Below, in pieces: positions 34,901 through 46,728 of a stretch of 64,000 bases of DNA (its first letter is position 1; every line of letters starts with the position of its first letter). The stretch spans positions 326,727 to 390,726 of the forward strand of contig JXTC01000098.1 of assembly GCA_002914845.1 (NCBI GenBank), in the 5' to 3' direction. Source of the stretch: Trema orientale. Lineage: Eukaryota > Streptophyta > Magnoliopsida > Rosales > Cannabaceae. The notes beneath the pieces are model-generated. The model did not search any database and was not told where the DNA came from. It worked only from the letters and a program-made list of their open reading frames with translations. The position numbers were made by a program, and so were the translations under genes.

Positions 34901-36600
34901 ACTGAAGAAGTTAGATGCTTCTGACAAAATTGCTAAATCAAATGGGTTTACACGACAAGAAATATCATCAAGAAATGACGAAAAGGAGTGCCTAAACAGT
35001 GTGAATACATCCCTAGGAAGTTTGAAAAATGATTCACAATAAATTTGGTGGTAAGGTTGCCAAACAGTTTTCACATTTTCACACTATCTAAACAAAAGAA
35101 ACTTAGGAGAGCCTTTGAATTCAAACTCCACAACTCATTGTCTTTGAATGATTATTGCACCCGAAAATAATTTTATATTTAATACAGATGTTCCACTTTC
35201 TGTCTCTATCAATAATAAGCTAGCATTGGGGAGAATTGTTATGAGATCTTAGTGTCCTAAATATATAATAGCATAATGAATACAGTTTCTAGGAGCTATT
35301 TACAAGTGTTATCCACTTAGCCTAAATGTTGGTTCTTTATATTAATACTCATCATTAACGGTGGGTGTAAACTGAAAAATAAAAATAATGAATAACCTGC
35401 CGCCAAAGAGCTAAGAAGGATTGAGAATTTTTGTACATGCATGTTATCATTGTTATTATTGTTATTACTATATTTTTGGATATATGGATGATTTGTGACA
35501 TCAACTTTAAAAATCAGTCTGGATGGCAGTCAAGCTAAGGTTTTGCATATTAATTGTGGAATTATGGTGCCAAACAAAAATAATAATATATAAAAGATAA
35601 GAGAAGAGAAGATCAAGGAAAAAGTGCAAGAGTGGTTGTTGATCACCTAGGAAAGAAATAGAATAGATTTATAAATATTAACCCCGAAACGTATANTTTG
35701 TGAAAAAATAACTACAACTTATTAGCAGTGTCGGACAACTACTTAAATCAACAAAAGTAACCACATTACATACTTAGTTCCATACATTCACAAGGGATCA
35801 GTTTTATTATTTAATTATTCATGATTGAAAAGAGTACGCCTTCGAATTGTTCAAGAATTGAAACACCTTGGTTATAATTAATCAATTTAACAAGTCAAGA
35901 AGCATGCATGTTGTTATAAGTTGTTGTACTATACGTATATATTTTTGTTTAACACTTTATTTACCTTTACTCTTTTTTCCCCCCCTATCTTTTTGTTGAA
36001 CTCTTCATTGTCAACAAAACTAAGTTTAAGTTTCAAGTCAACGACACCCAAGGGTAGAATCTTTCCCACAAGTCACTGTATTTTTAGACATGCGACCTTC
36101 AGATTGCTGCTAAGGCTTACTTTGACTACGTGTGCGGATAGCTTTATTTTTAAATAAATGCCAGCCTATAACTTTTCTTTTATATTCCCTAACTTAGGTC
36201 AATTTTTTTGTTTATTGCTTTTATTTATTTTCTTCGTGATTTTTCAGTGTTATTAACTAACACTAAGGTACGGAGAAGTTCATAGATGTAGTTGTTGTTA
36301 TAGAATAAGTGATTATCCCATTATGTAACGAAGTAATATTTTGCTTTTATTATTATTTTTTTTAGTGGAAATATTTTCATTCAATTTGAATACGGTTTGT
36401 GTATATATTATATAAATAGATGATCAAATGATTCTCATATAGACGATTTATCCTGCAAAAAAGAGGGGTTTTCAATCAAATTAAGCCAACGTGTACATAT
36501 ATGCAGCAAAATGAGTTTAAATTAGCATCTTTTGCGAGGATTATTTGCTTAAAAAAGAGAAGTTTATATATCAAAATGTCAGGTGTTGGAAAACCACAAT
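32000..36600. other. Gene-poor AT-rich sequence
   Basis: No recognised gene. A-runs at 33905-33930 and many short homopolymers occur. The only notable open frame is at 34667-35074 on the minus strand (entered separately). One ambiguous base at 35696. Confidence 0.45.
34667..35074 (-). CDS. Unrecognised open frame, possible gene fragment
   Basis: An uninterrupted frame of about 135 codons, starting at a GTG rather than ATG, in a region where stops should be frequent. It reads KLPRDVFTLFRHSFSSFLDD, then NPFDLAILSEASNFFSSSW and LIDLDVGFISFSIF. I do not recognise a domain. There is no convincing splice context or promoter. It may be an exon of a decayed gene or transposon, or chance; I lean toward fragment. 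Confidence 0.2.
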   Translation of the reverse strand: MKTVWQPYHQIYCESFFKLPRDVFTLFRHSFSSFLDDISCRVNPFDLAILSEASNFFSSSWEKKNERKIESLIDLDVGFISFSIFNGVDNFPVAYIYLLKSHFKDIANTIFNVKMILSFEIMSTGEQLIACADTC

Positions 36601-36618
36601 TCATATATATATATATAT

Positions 36619-36900
36619 AGGATGATGTTTCAATGGAGATTTTTGTTTTTACTCCATGGATGGGTACCCTAATTTGAGCCATTGGATTTAATTCTAATGG
36701 CTAAAATAATATTCTTAGATTTACTTTAAAAAATTATTATAATTAATACATATATAAATATAGAAAGTTATTTAAAACAAAAAAGATGGATAACTTGATG
36801 AGTAGGTCAAATTTTTTTTATTTTTTTATTTTTATTAGAAAATGAAACTAGTAAAAAATAATTAATAATTTCAAATCACTCTCAACTATCTCATTCGTTG

Positions 36901-36931
<31 letters not shown>

Positions 36932-37307
36932 TGTACAAATTTTAAGCTGTTTCATGCATAATTTTTTTTTCAAACAATTTTTTTTCAATATAGTTATTTT
37001 ATTTATTTATTTTTATTTAAGAAAATAATTTATTCATAATATGAAAATTATACTACCTTGGATTTTACCTTTCGTACAGTAAAAAAGAAATTTTATGAAA
37101 TATTGAAGACACAATTACCTATAGTTTTAAATTAAAAGTAATTAAAAAATTAAACTTTAAATTAAATTTTCAAAAATGAAATAAATAAAAAAGAATTAGA
37201 AATTAATATAATTAATGAGATGACTTGTTATTGTAGATTTATTTCTAAATTAGTCAAACTTACCCATCTATGGAGTAAAAATAAAAATACCCATTGAAAA
37301 CTCACCT
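36619..37307. mobile_element. Foldback DNA element, about 690 bp
   Basis: The left arm has TTTCAATGGAGATTTTTGTT then ACTCCATGGATGGGTA. The right arm read inward has TTTTCAATGGGTATTTTTAT then ACTCCATAGATGGGTA. The TIR is about 50 bp with small differences. AT-dinucleotide flanks (TATATA) hide the target duplication. The interior is AT-rich, with an A-run at 36901-36929 and no coding sequence. Confidence 0.8.
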
Positions 37308-37337
37308 ATATATGTATTCTCCAACATAATTTATATA

Positions 37338-38069
37338 TAGTAAAATCTCGATAAATGAATATTCGATAAATTAATAACGTCGGTTAAATAATAAAATCTT
37401 TCGGTCTGAACTCGAACTAATATACTAAATTAATATTCTCCCTAAATGCATAAAATAATAATTTTTTTTGTAGTTCCTTTAGGGTCCATCAGATATATAA
37501 ATTAATAGTTGATTAAATACATAAAACAAATAATACATAAATATTCACAATATTAATGAGATTTTCTAGATAACTTCTATTCTCTTAATTCTATTCTTTT
37601 TCAAAAATACATCCAAAGTTGTTTGCTTATTATTTGTACTTAAATTCAATTTTGTTTCATCTCTAATTTTTTCAGCTACATTTATCTTATGTATATCTAC
37701 TTCTTAACTTTTTGACGTACACTGAAAATTAACTTTTAAAATTTTATTTATATACAAATAATACATATTAACTTCTATGCATGTACTTCAAAAAAAAAAA
37801 AAAAAACTTTTACACATGTACATATCAAATTTTAGGTTTCTTTGTATGCACACATTTATTTTGATTATATTTATTTTTTATTATTATAAGTCATATATGT
37901 GTCTTGGGGGAAAAAAAATACAAATATTAATCTCATCCTACTCTTTTAATTAATAAATATTTATTTATCGATAAATTAATAAATTATTCATTTATCGATA
38001 AATAAATAACCTCTCTATAATAATAATTTTTTCTAGTCCCAACCGTATTAATTTATAGAGGTTTTATTG
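37338..38069. mobile_element. Emigrant-like (Tc1/mariner-pogo) element, 732 bp
   Basis: The left end TAGTAAAATCTCGATAAAT and the reverse complement of the right end CAATAAAACCTCTATAAATT match the plant Emigrant-type terminus (CAGTAAAACCTCTATAAATT) with small changes. TA flanks both ends. Subterminal sequence TTATCGATAAAT is repeated on both sides. No pogo-type transposase is visible inside. Confidence 0.8.
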
Positions 38070-38119
38070 TATGTACATACGTAGACAATTTTGTTAAGTA
38101 TTACAAAAAAAGTCAATAT

Positions 38120-38860
38120 TTAGTAGAAATCTTCATCTTCTTCTACACTTCTACACCTCTCCCATAGGACTTCAATAATTTTTTTCCTCTAGTTTTTATT
38201 CAATAATGCATCCGTTGGTGTGGAGAAATTTGTCTCCATAGACTTATTGTCATAGGGGTTCAGTCCTATCAGATTTTATATCTGTGTAGCTTTTGTTTTA
38301 TTTTCGTTATTTTTCTATAGTTTTCTTATAGATCTGAATCTTTTGCAATGCAGATCTAGAAAATTTTCATTATAAATGTTGCATTGCTCATGAAGATGGA
38401 CTCTAGTGGGATTGATAGTTTACTTCAATATGTTGAAAGAAGGACCCTCTGCTCTGCTTCGTGAAGATTTGGAACTTATGATGTCTTCGAGGTTTAATAC
38501 CCCTTTGGTAGAAGTTGATTGTATATTCATTGTGGGTAGAGTGAACTCAATGTTGTCTAGCAATGGAGTTAACATTGCTAGTGATGCGAACTCTCTATTA
38601 AGATATAGTGGTGATGACTCTTATTACTACCGGAATAAAGCGACCCATACATGTACTACGCATAATTTATTCTGTACTGTTTTTTTTTTTTTAATTTTTA
38701 CCTTTTTTTAAAAAATTTTGTAATAGCAAAATTTCCAATTATATTGCTCTTATTGTTTATCACTAGTGATACGAACTCTATTAAGAGATGGTGATGGTGC
38801 TCTTGCTGCTGCTAGATTCAAGCAGCCAAAAAAAAAAGTTACCATTTAGTGACAACTCTT
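38120..38860 (+). other. GC-richer unique segment, possible retro-gene fragment
   Basis: A stretch with leader-like TCTTCTACACTTCTACACC, then GGGGTTCAGTCCTATCAG and an open frame (about 38406-38711) reading KEGPSALLREDLELMMSSRF and VDCIFIVGRVNSMLSSNGVN. A shorter degenerate copy of its last part (CTAGTGAT.CGAACTCT.TTAAGA) occurs at 38764-38790. The family is not recognised; a LINE 5' region or captured gene fragment are options. Confidence 0.3.
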
Positions 38861-38869
38861 TAGTTAGAA

Positions 38870-41800
38870 CAAATTTTGGTTGCCGCTAAAAATAATAATT
38901 AATCACGAGTTATCATTATAAAAATAGTTTTGGTTATTAACCAATTATATATAATAATAAAATAAGTTATGATTAAAAGAACACTTAACTACAATATATT
39001 ATATTTTTCTGACAAACTTCTTGTCACATGCTACATATTTAGTCATGCCATATTGATGCTTACTTTTTTTTTTTTAGTCATGAATTTTTCACTTTAGTCT
39101 CAAATTGTGACGAGACTAAAAGTAAACTTCTTCTTTCTTTCTTTCTTTATATTTTTTTCAAAAAAAAAACTATCAAGAAGGAATTAAAGAGTTTCATTCT
39201 CATGTTCTCACAGCTATTTAGTATATGCAACATAGATGCTTCAAGTTAATCACTTGTTATAATGAATTTTTTTCGTGGTACCGACAATGAATGTTTTTAA
39301 ATATCAGATTAACTAAGAATTCACTAGATATGATACTCATAAAGAAAATTTCAGTACTTCAATAGATTTTGTCTTTTTTTTTTTTTGTCTTTTTTTTTCT
39401 TGGATTGTTAACTAAGCAGGAGATTAGAGAGAGTGATGAATTGCTAATGTACGTTGGGATTTGGGAATATGCTTTGTCTCTTGATCGATGCTCCTCTCCA
39501 CGTATAATCTTTATTCCAAAAAATAAATAAAATAAATCATTATATATATGTTGATAAAATATGCACATATAGTTTAAAAGTAAGTGTGTTGAAATTATTT
39601 AGGTAGCTAACAATTTCAGAAGCATTATTATCACTCAGTAAGTACGTAGATCATATATTATATATATGGTGTATATATATATATATATATGATATTATAT
39701 CCTTCTGTGTTTTGGTATATATAAAACTCATGTTGTTATTAATATATATATCTACCACATATATATTTACACACACGTATACATATATGGGCACGGATAT
39801 AGTCCCGTTGGTGGGACCAGTCCTGTTCATATTTTGATCAACACAGGTCATGTTCTGTCCAACACAGATTGATTAAAATATGACTTGTGTTGGCCAAAAC
39901 ATGAACATGACTGGTCCCCTCGAGGGGATTACATTTCGTGGCCTATATATATATAGAGTACATATGCGTTGTATGAATGTATAACATAGGGTGGTCAAGT
40001 TCCACCGCTAAATGGTTGGACCAAAGTCATTGTAACTCGTAGGCTACGGTATTAACTTGCACGACAAAGCAATTAATCCTGCCTTCACATGTAAAAACTT
40101 CCAATGTGGTTCATCTACTGAAAAATGAATAAATAAGCATTAGACTAAGTTAAACTGGAGATAGTGCGTTCATACATGTAAAAATACGTGATCTTTCAAC
40201 TGAAAAGAAAATTAAAAAAATTGTATTTTCTTTAACTGTGATTTAAATATAGCTTCAGCTCATCAGCTCTACGATTATGAATTAATCTTACAATAGTTGA
40301 CACAAAACTAAGACTTGACCAATGGGCATATGTTATCTCCAAATCTATTTGGTTTATTATCAGTACGTACCCCAACAATAAATTATTTAACATAATGATT
40401 AGTAAGTTAATCACTAATTCCTCTCTCATTAACCCTCTTTTTTAGGGCTTTGTGTTGATGTTGACTAAACAAAACATTAAAAAATAAATGATTGACTAGC
40501 CAATTAATTATGAGTTATTGTTTTAAAGTATTCAGATAGAAGTTGAATTTTCGTGTCAAATAAATAAATTAGAAGTTCGATCTTGCTGAATATTTAGACC
40601 TTTATCCTTGCTGTATTTCCTTTAAAAAAAAAAAAAAAAGATCAAAACTTGCTAAGATATATTCAGACCTTTATCTATGTCTAGTATCTAGAATAAACCT
40701 GCGATCAATGAGGACTGAATAAACAATATAAGTCTCAGGTACGTAATAATTAGATCTGTAAGTATATGACATATTCTTTCTTTGAAGATATGCACTCAGA
40801 ATTTAAATTGTTTTGAGAGGATTCTTTGACCATTGATTATCTATTAAACAGATTAGCGAGTTGAGGAATATTTACTTGTTAATTAAGAAAGATGCAACCA
40901 TCCCCCTTCTAAAAAAGATAAATAATAATAAAAGGAATAAAACTACAACCAGGAAAATGGAAAATTGGCCGTTCTGTCTTATTTATGCTGAACTTATTTT
41001 TATTTAAAAAAAAAGAATTCGCTTGAAGTAAATACAAGTATACAATAGAAAACGAAATGGAGAAAAGTAAATTTCCATTTTGCATTTGGATATATGATCA
41101 AAATGTGTACCCGCTGATTAGTACAGATACATATCATACAGTTTTTTATAGCGTTGGGAAGAAGAGAATTTTGACTTTATAAGAAAGGATGTCCTTTACT
41201 CATATAGCCTTGTTTTGGAAAATCGTGAATCGTCGATAAAGCTTAATCGGATAATATCTATAAAATAGGTTGTCCGGGATGGGTTTCGAGAAAAATACAA
41301 CTAAAACTTCATTCATCAAAATAATTTTGAGTAGTGTTAGATAAACTATATTTTCACACCAGATATTTGTAACACATGATATATATTATCAACATGCGAC
41401 TTTGAGTTTGAGATACTTTAATTATTTGTACAAGTATCTAAAAAGAGTATACAAATAGCTAGAGGGTAACTGTTTGTCTTTACATATTTCCTTCTCCCTG
41501 GATAAGGCCGGTAGAAGTTAACATAACATCTTTAATTCAATTGATGGTAGCCTCTAATTACGTGCTAAATATTGTATAATTCATAAAATAACTCGATTTT
41601 ACTTAAATATATGTTGTACATAAAATTAATTCATAGGCTTTATTATGATTATTATTTTCATCATGCACCATGTGGCGCATAAAATATAAAAAAGGTCAGT
41701 ACTAGTACTTGTCGAGTAATAGGGCATGTCATTTTCTTAGTATCAATTACCGTTTAATTGAGACTCTTTCAACACAATTCTCAGAAATTATTACTATATT

Positions 41801-43190
41801 TGCGGACCCTTCGTGCCTTATCATGTATTATAGTACTAAGAAAATATATTGTAAAAGAGCATACGTAAAATTAAGCATCTCTATCAGATGGAACATTATT
41901 ATTATTATATATATGGAGGACTTCTCAATAGTTACAACTTTTTTGTAACCATGAATGGATACTAAAAAAAATAGTAATAGCATTAAATTTTTTTGATGGT
42001 AATAAATAGCATTAAATGTTGTTGACCAACCACCAAACTAATCACCACCGTAGGATATAGATCTAACGGCTTAAACCATTGTAACCATCTATGGGTAAAT
42101 ATTGTTGTAACCATTTAAACCAAACCCTTATATATATATATATTTTAAAAAAATCTAGAAAAGAGGTTTATTAATATTGACGGCCAGCTAGTTCTGTATA
42201 GGTTATGACTAGGGTCATCTTTCATGTCTTTGTAAATACTATCACTTCTTGTTTATGGTCCTCGAGCTCAAAACAAAGATTGCCTAACGTCTTGCGCCGG
42301 TTTTACCATTATCAAGCTTAAGAAAAAAACGAAAAAAGAAAAGGAAAGAAAAACAATATATTTTTTTTTGTTTTTGTTTTAGCAAAGTATATCTTTGTCA
42401 TAGTGTATTTTAAGAAATACAACACTCCTTATAATTTTTTTAATGAATACATCTTTCTTAGGTTTTATATTATTTTAAATACAAAAATGTCATTAGCACT
42501 TATCTCATCAATGATTCACATTTCGGCTAGACACGGAAAGTCGAGTTACTAAAGATACTTTGTCTGGCATCTTTTGATACTCTGCATAGCGCTTTCGACA
42601 CCATTTTCTAGTGCAAGACTTTTTAATTTTTTCATTTATTCATTCGAGTTGCTAGACACCTTGTTTAGTATCGCTCGAATCCTGTTTAGTGCGGCTCGAA
42701 CCTTGTCCAACTCTTGATATCCTTGTCTAGCGCTCTCGACTTAAAAGTATGTAAGTCTGTTTATACCTCTATTTTTTTTAAAAAAAAAGGATATATTTTA
42801 TCTAATTATTATTGAGAGATGTGTATTTTTTAAAACTCACTATTAAAAGAATGTATTTCATCTAATTCTCCATCTCTCCCCCCTCCCCTCCCAAAAAAGG
42901 ACATCTGTAAATATGATATATAGATAGAATTGTTCAAAAATATTTAAGAAGATAAGGATTTAATATTTAGATGAGGCTAAAAAATTGTTCAAAATATGAA
43001 TTTTTTTCTTTTGGTATTTATAAACTTTAATATCGAAACAAAGTTGCTTTGATTTGAAGCAAGTTTTCGTGAATCGTAATATTCCAACCCGGAAATCTCG
43101 AAAACAAATAAAATCTTCGCTAACTCGATTATACCCCAATCTGTCTAGAGTCTAGTCAAGATGACCATTAGGCTATTTTTGCACACCATG
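38870..43190. other. Intergenic sequence, mostly without recognisable features
   Basis: Contains foldback copy 2 of family B (39788-39945) and TA-rich runs around 39654-39690. A region at 42530-42740 has loosely repeated CTTGTYTAG and GCTCGA phrases. No gene, RNA gene or clear LTR was seen. Confidence 0.45.
39788..39945. mobile_element. Foldback MITE family B, copy 2 (about 158 bp)
   Basis: Starts GGGCACGGATATAGTCCCGT and ends CGAGGGGATTACATTTCGTGGCC when read across the right arm in parts. The arms are inverted copies including GGGACCAGTCC/GACTGGTCCCC and CAACACAGGTCATG/ACTTGTGTTGGCC. Related to 28614-28766. Flanked by TATA sequence. Confidence 0.85.
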
Positions 43191-43227
43191 TCAATAAAAA
43201 AATAAAAAGTTTGCACAATTGCCAACT

Positions 43228-43400
43228 GGGGTTAGCTCAGTTGGTCCAAGGTTTGAGGGTTGTGTGTGTGTGTTTGGGGGGGTCAGGGGTTCAAACCTTG
43301 GTAGTGTGTGTGTGTGCCATTTTTCTTTAATTTGTAGTAAGTAGTGGTCATTAGTTAAGCCCCACTTTAAAAAAAAAAAAAAAATAAAAAATAAAAATAA
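43228..43400 (+). mobile_element. tRNA-derived SINE, copy 2, fuller 5' end
   Basis: GGGGTTAGCTCAGTTGGTCC (A-box TAGCTCAGTTGG at 43233-43244) and the B-box GGTTCAAACC at 43288-43297 are in the correct order for an internal RNA polymerase III promoter. The 3' body (TTTTTCTTTAATTTGTAGTA and GCCCCACTTT) and an A-rich tail match copy 1 at 10241-10401 almost base for base. AAAATAAAAAGTT near both sides may be the target duplication, but A-richness makes it uncertain. No tRNA cloverleaf is expected to form properly. Confidence 0.88.
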
Positions 43401-43949
43401 AAAGTTAAAGAGAAATTATGGTGGATATCTTTTTCTTACACTTTGTTTTGATAACCATTTTTCATTTTGTATATGGCTAAATAACTAGATATATGTATTT
43501 TTATACTTGGTACATATGCTTATATATTAGATTTAAATTATGTATTAAATATATAGATTTTTATACTGGGTATGTGATATTTTACATATGGTATATATAC
43601 TTATGTGCCGTTCATTTTACTATAATATTTGAACAATGGATATTTATTTAAAATAAGTCCAAAATTCGGTCATTTTGCTATAAGACCCAAAGTTAAATGT
43701 ACAATAAGAAAAAAGATGAGGTTATTTTACAAAAGAGGGGTTGAGGGAAGGTCATTGAGTTGAAAAGTTCCATCTTTTTTTTGTTCTCTTAAGTAGTGAG
43801 CAGTGTTCATCTTATAGGTCACAGTTTTCAAGAAGTTTGTCGATGTAGCTTAATTGGGGACCTGGCCACACAACAATAGTAACTAACTTTTATTATTATT
43901 ATTATCATTATTATTTTGTGATACAAAGAGTTTACTAATAAAATAAAAT

Positions 43950-45399
43950 TAGTGGTGTCAAAATGGGTTGGCAGTAATGGACTGGCATGGGTACGGTATA
44001 ATTATAAACCGGCCCGGTACGACACGATTAGTAACTATGCCTGGTACAATATAATAAGTAAACGTGCCTAGGCCCGCACGATATAGGCATAGGCACAAGC
44101 ACGACATATGGCATGATAGGCACGGCTTGCCCGATTAAGAAAAATAATTAGTTTGTAAAAATATACTTATTTTAAATTTATTTTAATTTGTTTGGGCATA
44201 ATTTTAATACAATAAATGTAAAAAAATAAGAAAAAATAAAAATAAAAATATCTTCTAGGTGAAAATAATATATATTATAAACATTACGTTAATTTCTAAA
44301 TTTTTAAAGCAAAAGGTTCCAAAATTTAATAAGTTCGAGCCAAAAGTTTAAAGATATTAAGAATTTAAGGCAAAACTCACCTCGAATAGAAAATCTTTAA
44401 AATGATAAGAAAGGAAAATATAGTTTAGGTACGTGCTAATCATAACTTTAGAATTATATATTTTAATATAATTTAAGTAGGCGCCAATTTAGTTAGAATA
44501 TGCTTTAACTATTGAAATTTAAATTAATTATCATTTCTCATGTATACTTTAATATTTTCAATTTAGATTTGTTTTCAATATAAAAGTTATCTCAATTTTT
44601 AAATAATAATAATTAACAATGCATAATTCATAATTACTTAAAAAGAAATACGTCTAATAGTTTTAAAACAACTAAATTTGAAAAAAAAAACAATAATGAG
44701 TACGATTATGGAACAAGAACAATAAGAGTTTGAAAATGGAAATAATTATGTTTGAAATCATATATGAAATAAAAAATACATAATATCAAACATAATTATT
44801 TCCATTTCCATGTCTAATATGGAACAAGACATGAAAATAATTATTTTCATGTCTAACGTTGATATTTCATATTCCATTTCCATTTCATGTCTAATATGGA
44901 ACAAGAACAATAAGAGTTTGAAAATGGAAATAATATAATTTTAAAAAAATACGATTAGGCATGGAAATAATATAGTATCTAAAACGGGTGTAACTAGTAC
45001 GAAAAATAGCATAATATTGGAAACAAACACGATTAGTTGTGGAAATAGCACAATATCAGAAACGAGCATGATTAGGTATAGAAAATAACCCAATACCAGA
45101 AACGAGCACGATTAGGTACGGTAATAGCATAATATAAAAAACGGGAATAATTAAGCACGAAAATAGATAAGTACGATAAAGACACGTTAACGGGATGATT
45201 ACGACACAAAATCGGGCACGAGTACGGGCACAGGCACAGACACATAATGGGCCAAGCACAGTACAATGCGATTAGTAGTCTTGCCTGGGCTAGCAAAACA
45301 CAATTAATAATCGTGCCTAGACTGGCACGGCACGAGACACGGATGTGCTATAGCTAAATGTGTCTAGAACAATACGACACAACCTAGTTATGACCTCTA
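43950..45399. mobile_element. hAT-type non-autonomous element, 1.45 kb
   Basis: The left end TAGTGGTGTCAAAATGG and right end, read inward, TAGAGGTCATAACTAGG are short hAT-like inverted repeats. AATAAAAT (43942-43949) and ATCAAAAT (45400-45407) flank it, a 7-of-8 target duplication. Subterminal regions on both sides are rich in CGGGCACG, GGCACGACA and GCACGATTAG motifs in opposite orientation. The AT-rich centre has no transposase. Confidence 0.8.
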
Positions 45400-45407
45400 A
45401 TCAAAAT

Positions 45408-46574
45408 CAACATAATGTGGGGGCATAATTGATTTTTTTCATAAAAGTATATACGTGAAAGGAAAAATAGAAGGATTTAATTGGAGCACATACCCTACTT
45501 GGCTTAATCCGTACCCTAATTTTATATATTGTTGTCCTCAAGGACTAATATACATGCATATGGTGCCACTATATGTAGGTTAAGTTTGCACTGAGTCACT
45601 ACGTTCAAGACAGAGAGGAAGAAATATAATTAATTTTCTTATTGTATATATTCTATAAAATACAATAAACTAGACTCACTTGCTCTCATATTCACATTAT
45701 GGCAAACATTTTGGTATTAATTGTCCAAACAAAATCTTGACTATAAATATATTCCCCCCCTCCCTTTTTTAATTATTATAGTTTTTGACAAGGCAAGCTC
45801 GCGTATTATCTAAATGTTTGACTAGAACTTTGTTTTGCATAATTAACTCTGTACCAAGCTACGTATTCCCGCGGGACGACCATAAAGCAGAGAAATAAAA
45901 GAATCATAACTTAAAAGTTGAAAGGAAAAAAAAAAAACCGTAATATCAAGAAATATATATATATATATGTATATATATATTCTGACCTTTTAACAATCTG
46001 GTCATTCATGTACCGATCTGATGTACCGATCTGGTTAAAGATTGTGGAAGAGTTCCTTGAATTTACCTTTATTTTAGTGAAATAAAGAAGAGAGAAAATG
46101 GCATAGCGTAGTGGTAGTAACTTATAACTACACCTTTTTATTTATTTATTTTTTTGTGTGTGTTTTGTAGGCAGTTTGATTTTATTTTAATCTTTTTTAA
46201 TAAGCAAACTATAGCAGTTCAAGCAGAAAGATACGTATAATAAGAATAGTGGCTACAGGCTCTACATTAGTCGTTTATGTGGTCCACAGTCACAAAGCTT
46301 GCAAGTTGGCAATTTCTACATTTGGTTTAAAGTATTTTTTCGAATTTTGCCCACTGAAGATTGTAACTTCATAAATAAAAAAACTCGCGTGACTCTTTCA
46401 CTCGTTAATAGATCAAAAGAAAATACATCAAATATCAAATCAGAAATACTTCCATTTCCATACATACATAAATACATAATTCTGTCTCTTTCCCCCCCCT
46501 TTTTTTTACCCCCAAAAAAACTCGTTAAATTTCAGTAATGATAATAAAGATATGGGATTTTCCCGCATTCTTGA
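45408..46574. other. 3' intergenic flank of the MYB gene
   Basis: No gene was seen. A TA-rich palindromic stretch lies at 45955-45982. The last part contains homopolymers leading to the probable 3' UTR of the minus-strand MYB gene. Confidence 0.5.
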
Positions 46575-46580
46575 TTTATT
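46575..46580 (-). terminator. Candidate polyadenylation signal of the MYB gene
   Basis: AATAAA on the minus strand lies about 150 bp after the MYB stop codon, a plausible near-upstream polyadenylation signal. A-rich runs between (46614-46628 and 46664-46688, plus strand) would be U-runs in the 3' UTR. Confidence 0.4.
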
Positions 46581-46728
46581 CCATCTTCTGTGATTTTTTT
46601 AAATTGAAAACAAAAAAAAAAAAAAAAGCTAACAACCCCAAATTACAAACAAAGCTCAATTACAAAAACCAAAAAAAAAAAAAAAAAACAGAAAAGAAAA
46701 GAAAAGAAAAGTAGAATAATTTTCTATT

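Noticed and set aside
41925..42135. Possible small foldback around GTAACCAT
   Set aside because: The inverted similarity is too short and imperfect, and no target duplication could be set.
45056..45296. Cysteine/arginine-rich open frames on the minus strand
   Set aside because: They fall inside the hAT element's GC-rich subterminal repeats; composition reflects CACGA-type motifs.
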